Assembly (NCBI GenBank): GCA_949316495.1 | Contig: OX439001.1 | Location: forward strand, 56,396,556 to 56,460,555 | Reading direction: 5' to 3' | DNA: 64,000 nucleotides | Source of the DNA: Amphiduros pacificus | Taxonomy: Eukaryota > Annelida > Polychaeta > Phyllodocida > Hesionidae | Shown: positions 11,911-23,289 of the stretch, in pieces | How the letters are laid out: each line of letters starts with the position of its first letter | Position numbering within the stretch: the first letter of the stretch is position 1 | Notes under the pieces: model-generated | Databases searched by the model: none | What the model saw: only the letters and a program-made list of their open reading frames with translations | What the model was told of the DNA's origin: nothing | Translations under genes and position numbers: made by a program

Positions 11911-12854
11911 GCTACACAGGCTGTGTGACGAAAATTAATTTACACATTGTTCCTCGTCGCCTCCGTTCACTTATAGTATAATAGGTCTCTCAGAACAGAG
12001 CTTTTCTTATAATATAGACTTCATTCTTGGCCTAAGGCCCTATATACTAAAAAAAATCCTACTTGTCTGTTTTTATACATATATAATAGGGAGGTCGAGA
12101 CAATGTCTCACAGGACTCTGAGTGGTGCTTTTTCACTAAATATGGGCCATGTTTACATCATTGTCACTTCGTCAAAAAGTACCAGAAAAATATTTTCTTT
12201 TGGAATTTGAATATCAGAATATAGGAGAACACATATATTTCAATATATTAAGAAAAAAGTCAAAATAAATGGCAAAAAAACAGCAATAAAAACGAACTGC
12301 ACTGCGATTTGGAAAAGCCATTTTCAGTGTGTCACCTTTGTCAAAATCTGAGCCAATCAGCTCTCCATACTTTTCGTTGGTGAACTCTTCAGTTTTGGAG
12401 ATTGTTAAAATTAATCAAAAGAATTTTTGATCATAGTTTCAAAAGTATTATAATAAGCGGAATAAAAGGGTTCCATATCTGTTTGGTCCTTGTGGGTCAG
12501 GCAGTGGTCAGCAGTGCTGGAACCCTATATTCTAACTGAGCGACAGGTACAACACAACACGTCTAGATGGTTTGAAGGTTGAAGAGGAAGGGTCCAGAGA
12601 CCTTTATTCATATGCATTATATACTGAGGGTATATTTAGGGGGTTGTGCAGCACAGTAGGGAAGGCAAAATATTATGTGTCCAATCAGCATGTTTGATAC
12701 ATCTATGGAAAGCTCTAAAGCTTTCAATTCTGAAAATTGCATTTTTTAGTCTGGTCACATAACTTACCTCATTATAATATGTGATTTTTAATTTTACAGA
12801 AACTTAAAATCTAAGGTTTCCATGAGGAAGAGCATAAAATTCTAGCTGGATTTC

Positions 12855-13124
12855 ATTATTTATATGGGAAAATCGAAACATTATTTATCACTTAAATGGC
12901 ATTCAATTTGGTGGGCAGAGCTTGAATTCAATATGATTTTAGGCCCTGCCCCCTTTTCCTTTTATGCACTTAATAATTGTCCGATTACTATTATTTATAT
13001 GGGAAAATCGAAACATTATTTATCACTTAAATGGCATTCAATTTGGTGGGCAGAGCTTGAATTCAATATGATTTTAGGCCCTGCCCCCTTTTCCTTTTAT
13101 GCACTTAATAATTGTCCGATTACT
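12855..13124. repeat. Perfect or near-perfect 135-bp tandem duplication
   Basis: The 135-bp segment starting ATTATTTATATGGGAAAATC at 12855 is repeated at 12990 with no difference I can see. Because 135 is 45 codons, a shared open frame runs through both copies; this looks coincidental. The duplication directly abuts the CG-rich repeat at 13124. Confidence 0.9.
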
Positions 13125-13265
13125 GTATACCGAGAAAAATTCGCGCCAAGTTATTTTCGCGCCATCGCTGTTTTCGACAGGTTCGCGCCGTTTTATTTTC
13201 GCGAATTTTGGATTTCTAGTACATAATATTATCACAAATTACGCTTTGCAGGTCGAGAACAGAAA
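13124..13265 (-). repeat. Dispersed CG-rich repeat (copy 2, inverse orientation)
   Basis: It is the reverse complement of 1318-1475, beginning TACTGTATAC and running through GCGCCATCGCTGTTTTCGAC to CTTTGCAGGTCGAGAACAG. The two copies differ at scattered positions. Confidence 0.75.
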
Positions 13266-13404
13266 AAAAAACAAAAAATTTCGAAACACTTTGTTTTGAC
13301 TTTGTTCTCACTGATTCCAATTATCAGCGTTCACAGTTTTGTATTTCGTCTTTGTTTCCACTGCTTTGAGTCGTGTCTTCCCTTTTTGGCAGAAATGCTT
13401 TCAC

Positions 13405-14363
13405 ACGTGAATCGCATCGCCATAAATGAAGGACATAGGCTCTCTATACAAAGAATATAAAATTTAGCCAAAAAGAAATTATAGGGGTGTTTGACAATTG
13501 AAAATAAGATTTTAAAATGAATAAATTCTGTGACCTTGGGATGACCTTGACATGACCTTGAAATATGAAAATGCTGTTGTACACTAAAACTCTCATTTTT
13601 AAAGTCATATTATGACAGATCTTTCCAAAACGAAACAAACAAGCCCAAGATCAAGTCTGTAGCTATAATAGAACATATTTTATGGGCCATTGAATTTTCA
13701 GCCCAAAGTCACAGGGATTTTCCATTGATTTCAATGGAGAAAAATTGAAATTTTCACTTTGTGAAAAATTGGCCATCAATTTGAAAGGTGTCCCATGTGG
13801 ATATGTTAGGGGGATGTATAGCCCACTTTTTAAGCCATTGTTGATACAAGTGCCATTGTAAAATTTTCTGCCTTTTACAAAAATATGATTTTTATGGATT
13901 TCCATTGAAATCAATGTAAAAATCAGGAAAATTATATATATCTTTTAAATCCAAAAGGCAGAAAATCTACCAAACCAACTCTTAAAATTCCTTTTGCTTT
14001 GCGTGCTATCAGAGTTATATTTCAAGCATAATATGGGACACTTTTCATCATTATAATTTCACTATTTGAAAAATTACCATAAACTACAATGAATTTTAGC
14101 AAAATTACCCCTTGGAAATGCTATTCAAATGTATATATAAGCACCATTTTTATGGGAAATATAGTCAACTAGTACTATTATTTGACATAATTTTACTTCT
14201 TGTAGGTATTTTTCAATACATAAATATTTCATTAACTATAGTTATTAAACTTTTTTGGAGAAATTTAAATTTAAAATGGTGCAATATGTCACACTGACAC
14301 CCACTACACATGAATTTGGATCCCTACCCGTTCTAACGCCTATGTCCTAAATTTATGGTGATG
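13405..14363. mobile_element. Inverted-repeat element, about 0.95 kb, ends AGGACATAGGC
   Basis: The left arm GCCATAAATGAAGGACATAGGC (13419-13440, given here only by its 20-bp core GGACATAGGC) pairs with GCCTATGTCC at 14338-14347 and with flanking sequence beyond. The interior contains local palindromes such as CCATTGATTTCAATGG. No coding sequence is recognised. It may be a non-autonomous DNA element or a rearranged pair of repeats. Confidence 0.4.
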
Positions 14364-14369
14364 GATCTT

Positions 14370-14690
14370 AATTGCATTTTAAATGATAAATAAAGGTATA
14401 TACATAATATTATCACAAATTACGCTTTGCAGGTCGAGAACAGAACAAAACCATACATTATTGCGCAATATATTAACTATCGTTTTCGCGCTAAAAACAA
14501 GAGCCTCTTCCCGTCACTTCCGCCTTTCAAAATTGCGACCACGTGTTGCGTTGAGTTGTGTCTTCCCTTTTTGACAGAAATACCTTCACACGTGGATCCA
14601 TTTTAATTGCGTTTTAAATGATAAATAAAGGTATTTACCCAATATTATCACAAATTATGCTTCGCAGGTCGAGAATTTATCCATGAAGTA
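14370..14690 (-). repeat. Dispersed CG-rich repeat (copy 3)
   Basis: It contains ATTATCACAAATTACGCTTT, GCAGGTCGAGAACAGAAC and CGTTTTCGCGCTAAAAACAA, matching 45150-45300 almost base for base. A partial second copy follows from about 14600 to 14680. Confidence 0.7.
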
Positions 14691-14705
14691 AAACGTAAAT
14701 ATCAT

Positions 14706-15168
14706 GTACAGTGACCGGCAACTGTCCGAAACCGGCAGATGAATCTCGGACATTTTTAACACAGTCAAACATTTAGCATATCTTGTTGTACTAATTGCAA
14801 TTGAGCTGAATGTTGTGCCTCACACGTCATCTTGTGAGTCCACTGACTTTCAAAACTTTAAAAGTATTTATTTGTTTTCACGGCACGAATGATCGCATCA
14901 CTGTCAAATGACGTCAGAAGTGGTGACGCAACCCACATCACCATATAACTCAATGGGAACCCGGACAATCTGCAGGTTTGCTGAATGCGTGAATTTCCCA
15001 ATAATTCTGTAAATATTGAACGGATAGCATTTTTACTTCACAGGCCTTTAAGACTGACGGTCTTCTATCGATGTGAGCAGTTTTTACAAAGTTTCGAAAG
15101 GTTTTGTGAAAATCGGGAGTGAAAAACCTGAAAATGTCCGGATTTGGTTGACGGTCACTGTACGTGAT
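14706..15168. mobile_element. MITE with CAGTGACCG terminal inverted repeats
   Basis: The left end CAGTGACCGGCAACTGTCC and the right end GGATTTGGTTGACGGTCACTG form an inverted pair, both flanked by TA. TA flanks fit a Tc1/mariner-type target, though CAGTG ends are also seen in other superfamilies. There is no transposase; internal open frames are short and unrecognised. Fragments of the same family lie at 10840-11590. Confidence 0.55.
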
Positions 15169-15204
15169 GTCACGGTAATTCACGTCCGCAACACGAGGAG
15201 AAGC

Positions 15205-15345
15205 CAGGGATCCATCATTGCGCAATATATTAATATTTCAATGCGTGTTCATAGACTCCAATTGTTTTCGCGCCAAAAATAAGAGCTGGTCCCCGTCACT
15301 CCCACTTTTTAACATGACGACCTCGTATTGCGTAATGCATCTTCA
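15205..15345 (+). repeat. Dispersed CG-rich repeat (copy 4)
   Basis: It starts at ATCATTGCGCAATATATTAA and shares CCGTCACT and GCGCCAAAAATAAGAG blocks with copies 3 and 5. It leads directly into the left arm of the next inverted-repeat element. Confidence 0.6.
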
Positions 15346-15349
15346 ATTT

Positions 15350-16385
15350 CGCGTCCATTTAATTTCGCGAGTGACGTCCTGGCGCGAATTAAGGGTATTT
15401 ATGGGTGTTGGTAGTGAGTGCCCCCTAGTGGCAGAGGAGTAAACTACCAAAATACTGTACTTGATGGGAATTGGTACATTTATGGTGTAAAAAAACATTC
15501 CCTATTAAAATATAAGCATTAATGACATGAATCAATATTTAAACACCTCAATATTTGAACTATAAGGTATGATTACAAGTATATTTCTTTCAAAATAGTA
15601 GTTTGTCCTAATTTTCCTTGATGATAGTTTTCATGAGAAATGAAGAAGACAAGCAAATAAGTTCTGCAGATTACACAACAAGAGTAGGCTTGTTTTTAGC
15701 TGTGTTTATTTCATTTCATTGGGAAGAAAATTCCCTGTGATCCTAGTGAAACAGATTTTCTCATTTTGATTTGTGTAATTTGGAAATAAAAAGAAAGTTT
15801 GGCAATCAGATATGTGAAGGGAGGTGAAAAAGTTCATATTTTTGAAATGATCAAGTGTGTACTTTACCTCTATTTTTCTCTTAATGTATTTGAAAAATAG
15901 AAAATCTGTTTCACTAGGATCACAGTAAATATTGTTAAGATCACTTTTACAAAGTTGTTTGGAAATCCACTTTATTATGGTCCCACAATCTGCAGAACTT
16001 TTTGCCTTTAACATTTTCACATGACAAAATAAATTTTGGAGCAGTGACATATTACTACGCCACTTTTTATGAGTTAAAAAGATATGGAGCTTTCAATATA
16101 ATCAAAGAAATTCCATTGTGATTTTCAAATAATAAATCAATAATTTTATTACAAAAATGAATACCATAAAATGTCATTTCATGACTTAAAAGTTTTAATC
16201 AAAAAGGAACTCTTTTTGACAGTTGAGCATTTTTCCCGTACTTTTTTGAAAACGTTCCATTTTGGCGTAAAATGAAAGTAGTCCCCTTAGAAAATCTGCC
16301 ACCAGAGGACACTCACTACCAACACCCATAAATACCCTTAACGCGAAAATAAAAAGGTCGCGAAAATTTGTCTGTATACAGTAGT
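15350..16385. mobile_element. Foldback element of about 1 kb
   Basis: The block AAGGGTATTTATGGGTGTTG near 15389-15408 is found inverted at about 16321-16340, and the similarity continues through GGTAGTGAGTG and the CCACTAGGGGGCA / CCACCAGAGGACA motif. Inside, TGATCCTAGTGAAACAG (about 15738) is inverted at about 15907, and CTGCAGA with flanking bases pairs between 15664 and 15990. So the arms are nested inverted repeats. The right end is TCTGTATACAGTA. No transposase is seen. Confidence 0.6.
15419..15431 (-). promoter_or_regulatory. CTCF-consensus match
   Basis: The minus strand reads CCACTAGGGGGCA, an exact match to the animal CTCF core CCASYAGRKGGCR. It lies in the left arm of the foldback element; the right arm carries the inverted counterpart with one mismatch. 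Binding is not shown. Confidence 0.4.
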
Positions 16386-16389
16386 TGTT

Positions 16390-18340
16390 TTGAAATATCA
16401 AAAATAACCTAGAATTTTATGTAGTATCAGAATATCATACCATTTCTTACTTTAATTCAAAAGTATTTTTTTTATTTATTCATTATACAAAATTGTGCAA
16501 ATTAGGTCATGTGATAAAAAAAATCCTTCACATTTCCATTGATGATGTATCATACTGAATGCAGATTGTTAACAATCACCCACATATATGCCGTCTGAGA
16601 TGCACTTTGTCTAACTTTCCTCTCATGCACTTTTTGTCTTTGATACAGTTCTGTATACAGTCTCTTCATGCCCTTTCATGTAAACATCTGTCATTAGATT
16701 GTCCTGCTCAGTGTAGATAACTGGGATGCCCTCTTATACAGGATAGGTCCTCAGGATGTCAATCTGCCCAGTGTATGTACTTGGTATTTCTTCATATCCC
16801 AGCCAGCATATAGGTATTTGGGATGCCCTCCTGCAGCTGTAGACATTGACTTCAATTATTTTCTACAGTGTTTGTCCTTCAGCATATGTAGATATAAAAA
16901 GGCAAGGCATATCAGTACTATGTTTAAGCTTTTATTCTTTTATCAAATTGAAATATAGGACTCGTCTTCACTATTTCATTCCACCAAGCTTCTAGCATGC
17001 AAACGAATTGTGTTTCATAAATAAAAATCACATAAGTTTTAAATAACCTGCTAAAATATTGAAGATTTTGGAAAAAGAAATCTTGATAGAATAAAATATA
17101 TGTACATACTATATTTGTTGAATATTGTCATGAATAAATATTCTCCATGATAATGCAATCCTTGTACTCTGCGCTGACCAGTGGCCAACTGTCAACATTT
17201 GAATGTATAATCACATGACTATCCCTTGTGTAAATATTCTAACTTCCTGTTTTCAAAGAGAGGCACACAACATCTTAATCCTATAGAGAACTGGTCAATG
17301 GCAATTAACAAGAATGCTTTAATGTGTTTTGTTAGAGATGTGAATATAGAAAACACCTTACAATGATATTATTCTTATTATTACCATGAAAATTAAATAA
17401 ACACCCTTAATTAAACAATATTATTGTCTAAAATGATTATCCAATGTTACATATAAGTTCTTAATTAGTTTTAGTCAGTATGAGCCTGGCACAAAGATTG
17501 TGTTTCACAAAAACATTATATATAAGCTGTGTGTTAGGCGTTTTCTTAGCAGTTTTGTGTGTCACCAACACACAATATCCACATGAAAACATAATATTAA
17601 GTGAGACAGGTATTTTTGAGAGTGTTAAACCTAATCAGTGCACAATGTGTATCACATGTATTGACACGTGTAGATCATTACATATTGCAAATTATAATAT
17701 AATTAAAACATGGCATTCAACTAATAATGGCATTTATTCAATTCAAACTTTTAAAAGTTTTATTGTTCAATAGCTTTTGAAATAGCACACAATGTAGCTT
17801 TGGAAATAAACATGCAATGTGAGCTATTTTTAAACAGGTAACATTATTGCATCTTTGTGACGATTGTTTTACTGCTTATTATACAGAAGCAAGATTAATA
17901 TTAATATGAAGATCAATTTATAAGTTTATTCTATATTTAATGTAAATATGATGCTGACAGAAAAGTCATCAATCCAATCCTTTCACCCATGTGCTTTCAT
18001 ACATTACAATCTGAGAAAAGAGGCATTTTATATGATGTTTTTTTTACAATGTCAACACAATAGGTGCGAATGCATTCGCCGCTATCCCCCATTCAACTTT
18101 TTAATTTCTCATGCTGGTTCCATTCCAACCACTTTGGTAATTTTCTCTTCTCTTTTCAAGATGCCAAGTGGTTTTGTCAAATAAACTTATAGATGTGAAA
18201 CTCCGACATCATGAGAATAATCACGACCACCATAATATACCTGAACAAACAATTCCCACTCTGGGAATCTTCAATGTGATGAGCATGGCCAGTTATAAGC
18301 TTGATACAATAATTGTTTCTGTGCTTGATAATGATATTTT
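16390..18340. other. Non-coding, AT-rich
   Basis: No conserved gene was recognised. A 97-codon frame at 17480-17773 opens with a hydrophobic run but has no recognisable similarity. The untranslated first exon or exons of the RLxRPT gene may lie somewhere here. Confidence 0.4.
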
Positions 18341-18356
18341 ATGTTGCAGAAGAAGG

Positions 18357-19199
18357 ATGAGTGCTATGTATACAAGGATCCGGCATGATTATATGCCCCC
18401 TAAGACATATGGTTACCAGAAGGTAAACAGCGCCGATATGTCCCAGATAATAAGCCGGCTCCAGCGACCTACTCTCACAACAGATGCCCAGCATCAGGAC
18501 CTCTATCACACCGGTGGCGCCCCCTTCAGGCCGAAACAAACTTCGCTGTGCCACAAGGCTCCTTCCAATGTTGACCTGGCCATGCTGCAGCAGGTGTCCA
18601 GAAGAACTGTGTCCCCTAAAATGATCAGTAAGATCGTGAGAAGGCTACAGAGGCCGACGATCAGCAGAATGGCTGCTGAGGGGAGCATCTCTCCCGGCTA
18701 TGAGTTGAACCTCCCCAACACTAGACCGCCCTCTACTGGCAGGCCGCAAACAGCCAAGGACATGGTAAAACACGTAGACCGAGTGCGCAGACCAACAACG
18801 GCCAGCCAAAGCAAGCGCTACCATGAGTGCCGACTGTGCGAGGACCTGGAAAAAAGTTGTTTTATATCTGTTAGGTGTTCCCCAAATAAAAAAAAGCAGG
18901 AACAAAACATTGTCAAGAAAGTCAGTCCCGGTGACCTGCAAAGCATCATCGACAAAGTGCGATCTCCAAGTTTTTCTATTAACGGGCGTAAATCAAGATA
19001 CCTTCAGGAGTATGGGGGCGACGGCATGGCGATAGACGCTGTGGGATTTGAGCAGACGATACCTTTGCTGAGTGGTATGCCAAAGTCTCGCGATGATGAG
19101 GACTTCACAACGAGATTGTCAGCCAGAGAACAGACATATGAAGTGCCTTTATTTAGCAAACGAGCACCCGTCGCCACGCCATACACTGTTTATTCTTAA
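18357..19199 (+). CDS. Protein of unknown role with four RLxRPT-type motifs
   Basis: A 280-codon frame starts at the first ATG after a plausible splice acceptor (TATGTTGCAG, ending 18349), so the upstream exon would be non-coding; a longer reading from 18168 runs through that acceptor and is less likely. The base composition rises to a coding-like level exactly at the acceptor. The protein has four spaced copies of a motif close to (M/L)xxIIxRLxRPT, at about residues 28-39, 89-101, 137-147 and 194-204, the last degenerate (DKVRSPS). It is basic and otherwise low in known domains, with no signal peptide or membrane segment. Short RPT-type motifs of this kind are reminiscent of axonemal or microtubule-associated proteins, but that is only a guess. 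I do not recognise the family. Confidence 0.75.
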   Translation: MSAMYTRIRHDYMPPKTYGYQKVNSADMSQIISRLQRPTLTTDAQHQDLYHTGGAPFRPKQTSLCHKAPSNVDLAMLQQVSRRTVSPKMISKIVRRLQRPTISRMAAEGSISPGYELNLPNTRPPSTGRPQTAKDMVKHVDRVRRPTTASQSKRYHECRLCEDLEKSCFISVRCSPNKKKQEQNIVKKVSPGDLQSIIDKVRSPSFSINGRKSRYLQEYGGDGMAIDAVGFEQTIPLLSGMPKSRDDEDFTTRLSAREQTYEVPLFSKRAPVATPYTVYS

Positions 19200-19334
19200 A
19201 TATTGAAAGATTGTAAAGTTTTTATTTCAAAGAAAAAATGCAGTATTTCAGGTGTTTTTATACTCTGAATTAAGAAAGTTTTAAAAAGACGACATCCTGT
19301 CTTGAAGTGGGGCAAGGGAGTACTCATACAAACT

Positions 19335-19347
19335 CCACCAGAGGGCA
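19335..19347 (+). promoter_or_regulatory. CTCF-consensus match
   Basis: CCACCAGAGGGCA matches CCASYAGRKGGCR exactly. It lies in the presumed 3' untranslated region of the RLxRPT gene. Confidence 0.35.
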
Positions 19348-19408
19348 CTCAGACGAGCCTATTGTTTGCCTTACAGTGCGAGATTCATAGATAAAGCTAC
19401 TGGCATGG

Positions 19409-19486
19409 AATAAAATTAAACACGATTCTGGTAATGTGATGTTCACTCTGGCATCTGCTTAATTACTTGATAATTGATTGAATAAA
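19409..19486 (+). promoter_or_regulatory. Candidate polyadenylation signals for the RLxRPT gene
   Basis: AATAAA occurs at 19409-19414 and 19481-19486, 210 and 282 bp after the stop codon. Either could serve; the sequence does not decide between them. Confidence 0.4.
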
Positions 19487-19499
19487 GAACATTTGATTT

Positions 19500-20120
19500 A
19501 GAGTGGCCCTTTTAATGAACATGCAAGAATTATACTCGAAGTATAATTCTTTATTAAATCTTGAAATTGTTAGCTTTGTAGCTTCCATGTTATAGTTTCT
19601 TTGCAAATGTGTCTGAGCTTCAAAAATCGCTCAAGTAAACTCTCAATATGAACATTTTAATGTTGTTTTCTGTATAAAATTATTATTGTTATTATCATTT
19701 TATTTTATTTTTTCCTTAGCTTATAAACAATTTAATTTTATGTGCTCTGGTACGCATATCGCTCAAATAAAACTCAAATATGAAGATTTCAATTTTGTTT
19801 TCTGCATAGTTATTTTTCATATTTTCTGAATTATATATCTTCAGATGAAAAACGTACTTGTCCCAACCGAGATTCGAACACCGAAAGATTTTGTAGTTTG
19901 AGCAATTTATTCCAATATCAAAGTGCCCCCCCCCCCCCCCCCCACCCCCCGCGAAATTGAAATGTTGAATAGAGTCGAGTTCAAGTGGCAAGCTATCAGT
20001 GAAAGCACTAAACCATGGTGGTTGTAACAGAGATATTTAAACACATTTAAATGCCTCTGGTTGTAAGTTGTAAGAGCTCACACATTTTGAATCCAGAATC
20101 TATGGACTTTGTTAGTTTAT
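19500..20120. other. Non-coding, with a poly-C run
   Basis: AT-rich sequence holding a run of 18 C, one A and six C at 19926-19950, a likely site of sequencing or assembly length error. No gene recognised. Confidence 0.5.
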
Positions 20121-20126
20121 ATACGT

Positions 20127-20275
20127 ACATGTTATATTGTCCATACGTACAGTTATATTGTCCATACGTACATGTTATATTGTCCATACGTACAGTTATA
20201 TTGTCCATACGTACAGTTATATTGTCCATACGTACAGTTATATTGTCCATACGTACATGTTATATTGTCCATACT
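20127..20275. repeat. Short tandem array, 19-21 bp unit, about 8 copies
   Basis: Repeats of GTTATATTGTCCATACGTAC, alternating between a version with CAT and one without, so unit length alternates between 19 and 21 bp. Each unit contains the self-complementary TACGTA. Confidence 0.9.
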
Positions 20276-20289
20276 AGTGGGCTTACTTA

Positions 20290-21110
20290 ATGTATCGGCC
20301 ATTCAGGAGAGAAGAGTATTGAAGCTTCCATCCAAATTTGCTTTTGCATTTGTAAGATGTTTTATCTTCAAAAAAGGAATTTTTCTGTAGTGAAATGCTT
20401 GAATCCCCTTTCCCTTAGTCATTCAAACAATCCCCTTTACTGATGTCTTTCAAATGATATTTTCTATGGTAAATGCTTGTATTTCGGATCCCTTTCCATT
20501 AGTCATTCAAATGGTACATTATTTTTATCCTTTTCCCTTACGAGTTTACTTAAATGATATACAACTTTCTCAGAATGTTGTAAACATCTCATCCAGTAAC
20601 CTTGTGATAAATATCACAAAAGTACTATAATAATCTATGGTGTCAAAAATAACAATATACGTGGCCAGATTCCTTAATACTCTATACATTGCACTCGTTG
20701 ATATTTGACCTAATGACCTGATGCAGTCTGTTAACTGCATTTGCACTCTGCTGTCTGATCGAATTCGTAAACACTGTTAAATATCAAGGTATAACACCAC
20801 AGGTATTGTAATTTCTTCCTGGTTTCATAATAAATCAAATTGTGAGCTGTTGCTTAAATAACATCTTTACACAGTATACAAAACGCCTTTCAAGGCCAGC
20901 AGCAGGTAAGTCAGAGCCAATTTTTAGCATTGATGGTTCAAATGTAAATCACTAGGTCTTCCAGCTTGGGCATGCTAGCTTATAGTATATTTGTACACAA
21001 GCAGCTGGACTGAATTAAGATAATAAAACAAAATGTATAAACAAAGTTCATAGGATCTGTCAATGGATCAATAGCTGCATTGAGTCCAATACATTCCAAG
21101 ATATGCTAGT
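20290..21110. other. Non-coding, no feature recognised
   Basis: AT-rich; only short open frames and no repeat I could identify. Confidence 0.4.
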
Positions 21111-21111
21111 C

Positions 21112-21202
21112 AAAAAAGGCAGCACTATATGTGCTACAAGTAGGTCTCACCACGAAATGACTGAAATAATGTTGAAAGTAATGTAAAAACCCAAACAAAC
21201 TC
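21112..21202 (+). mobile_element. 5'-truncated SINE tail
   Basis: GGCAGCACTATATGTGCTAC followed by AAGTAGGTCTCACCACGAAA and an AAACCCAAACAAAC end matches the last 90 bp of the full SINE at 58577-58893. The tRNA-like head is absent. Confidence 0.7.
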
Positions 21203-21659
21203 ATGGATGCTCAGATGCGTCTTTGTTCAATTGGAGCAGATGGACAAAGTGGAGAAAAGGTGTAACAAGGTACTGGAAGTTACCTTTGTACCTCAATAAC
21301 TCAACAATATAAGTCTAGAACATGCCTGGAAGGGAAAGGGATGACAAAACCTACAACAATGGGACAATTGATATTTCCACAGAGGTTTCATATTTTTGAT
21401 GAGATGTGGCATTGCCAAGTCCGTTTAAAGTGGACTGTGGGAGGTCTGGCTGCAGGAAAAGGAGTTTAAATGGAGATAGAGATGCCTCCCAAAATGTTCT
21501 TTTTTGTATGATTATCTGTATGAAGGAATGCTAAATTAGACTATTGTTATTGACATATGTAAATATTGACTTTTCAATGAATTAATACGGAATATTATCT
21601 CATCTAATATGGACTCACTCTTCTTTTATTATATACAAGTGCCTTCGGCTGGGAAGTGA

Positions 21660-22858
21660 TGCTGTCCCACACTGTTGTAGCTATCCCTCACCTGTGCAGC
21701 TGTCTCTCAATTGTGCAGCTATCTCTAACCTATGCAGCCATCCCTCACCTATACAGCTATCTCTCACATGTGCAGCTGTCTCTCGCTTGTGCAACTACCA
21801 CGTGTGCAGCTGTCATTCAGTTGTGCAGTTGTCTCTCACTGTTGTAACTATCTCTCACCATGCGCAGCTATCTCTCACCATGTGCAGCTATCTCTCACCA
21901 TGTGCAGCTATCTCTCACGTGTGCAGCTGTCTCTCACTTGTGCAACTACCACGTGTGCAGCTGTCATTCAGTTGTGCAGTTGTCTCTCACTGTTGTAACT
22001 CTCACCATGTGCAGCTATATCTCCCCTTGTACAGCTATCTCTCCCCTTGTACAGCTGTCTCTCCCCATGTGCAGCTATCTCTCCCCATGTGCAGCTGTCT
22101 CTCCCCATGTGCAGCTATCTCTCACCATGTGCAGCTGTCTCTCGCCATGTGCAGCTATTTCTCACCATGTGCAGCTGTCTCTCCCCATGTGCAGCTATCT
22201 CTCCCCATGTGCAGCTATCTCTCCCCATGTGCAGCTATCTCTCCCCATGTGCAGCTATCTCCCCATATGCAGCTATCTCTCACCATGTGCAGCTATCTCA
22301 CCATGTGCAGCTATCTCTCCCCATGTGCAGCTATCTATCCCCATGTGCAGCTATCTCCCCATATGCAGCTGTCTCTCCCACAGCTATCTCTTATTTATGC
22401 AGTTATCTCTTATTTATGCAGCTATCTCTTATCTATGCATCTATCTCTTATTTGTGCAGCTATTTTTCATGTCTCAATACAGCTATCTCTCAGTTATGCA
22501 GTTATCTCTTATTTATACAGCTATCTCCCAATTATGCAACTATCTCTTATTCATGCAGCTATCTCTTATTTATACAGCTATCTCTTATTTATGCAGCTAT
22601 CTCTTATTTATGCAGCTATCTCTTATTTGTGCAGCTATTTTTCATGTCTCAATACAGCTATCTCTCAGTTATGCAGCTATCTCTTATTTATGCAGCTATC
22701 TCATATTTATGCAGCTATCTCTTATTTATGCAGATATCTCTTATTTATGCAGCTATCTCTTATTTATGCAGCTATCTCTGATTTATGCAGCTATCTCTTA
22801 TTTGTGCAGCTATCTCTCAGTTATGCAGCTATCTCTCAGTTATGCAGCTATCTCTTAT
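21660..22858. repeat. Tandem array inside copy A, 19-20 bp unit
   Basis: The unit is close to AGCTATCTCTCACCATGTGC in the first half and AGCTATCTCTTATTTATGC in the second half, so two local sub-families have spread separately. About 60 units. A TCATGTCTCAATACAGCTA variant occurs twice (about 22467 and 22641), pointing to duplication of larger blocks. Confidence 0.95.
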
Positions 22859-23126
22859 GAAAATATCTGCATTTCACCCATATAGACCCCTTTGTACAAA
22901 ACCTTGCAGGGCCTCAATAAGTAGGTCAATAAATAGGTCAATTTACCGATGGTTGAAAACAAAGCTCTAATACAGAAATATAGGCATATTGGAGGTAATT
23001 TTCATTTCTAATGTAATTCTGACAAAAAATAAATGATAACTATGCCATTCATAATATGTTAAAAGCGCAACCCTTCACATAAACTTGCAAAACAAAAGTG
23101 AAGTGGAGATTAGTTTAGTGTCATTT

Positions 23127-23139
23127 CCACCAGAGGGCA
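23127..23139 (+). promoter_or_regulatory. CTCF-consensus match in element copy A
   Basis: CCACCAGAGGGCA matches CCASYAGRKGGCR exactly and is conserved at the matching place in copy B (40561-40573). Confidence 0.4.
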
Positions 23140-23289
23140 GGCAACGTGGTGACGGAACAGCGAGATGACACACTCTTATCAGTGGCGACTTTAGTCGCGG
23201 CCAATACCTCATATAGCAATTTTTTGTTTTTTTTTTCAAATCTCGTCACCCTTCCTCTCTGATCACGTTCATGCTTTTTTTATATATGT

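Larger units (their letters stand above)
21635..23283 (+). mobile_element. Satellite-carrying mobile element, copy A
   Basis: The element starts ACAAGTGCCTTCGGCTGGGA, which contains a small CTTC/GAAG hairpin. It then holds about 1.2 kb of a 19-20 bp tandem unit (TGCAGCTATCTCTCAC core) and ends with about 420 bp of unique sequence finishing GTTCATGCTTTTTTT. Both flanks and the unit family recur in the same order and orientation at 38855-40710, 17 kb away, so this is one repeated element and not a chance array. There is no coding sequence: the long open plus-strand frames are satellite artefacts. Elements with a central tandem array are known among Helitron-related and pearl-type elements of bivalves; membership is inferred from layout only, and no terminal features prove it. 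Confidence 0.75.

Noticed and set aside
12864-13226. A 120-codon protein with an internal 45-residue repeat
   Set aside because: The repeat is the 135-bp DNA duplication and the frame runs into a dispersed repeat.
17480-17773. Small secreted protein (97 codons, hydrophobic N-terminus)
   Set aside because: AT-rich composition like the surrounding non-coding DNA, no recognised similarity and no supporting splice or promoter signal.
18168-18356. Extending the RLxRPT protein 63 codons upstream
   Set aside because: The extension is AT-rich, crosses a good acceptor at 18349 and lacks the coding-like composition of the rest.
21694-22885. Plus-strand frames of 244-388 codons rich in CSYLSPCAA-type repeats
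   Set aside because: All three frames are open over the same satellite, as expected for a stop-free unit whose length is not a multiple of three.
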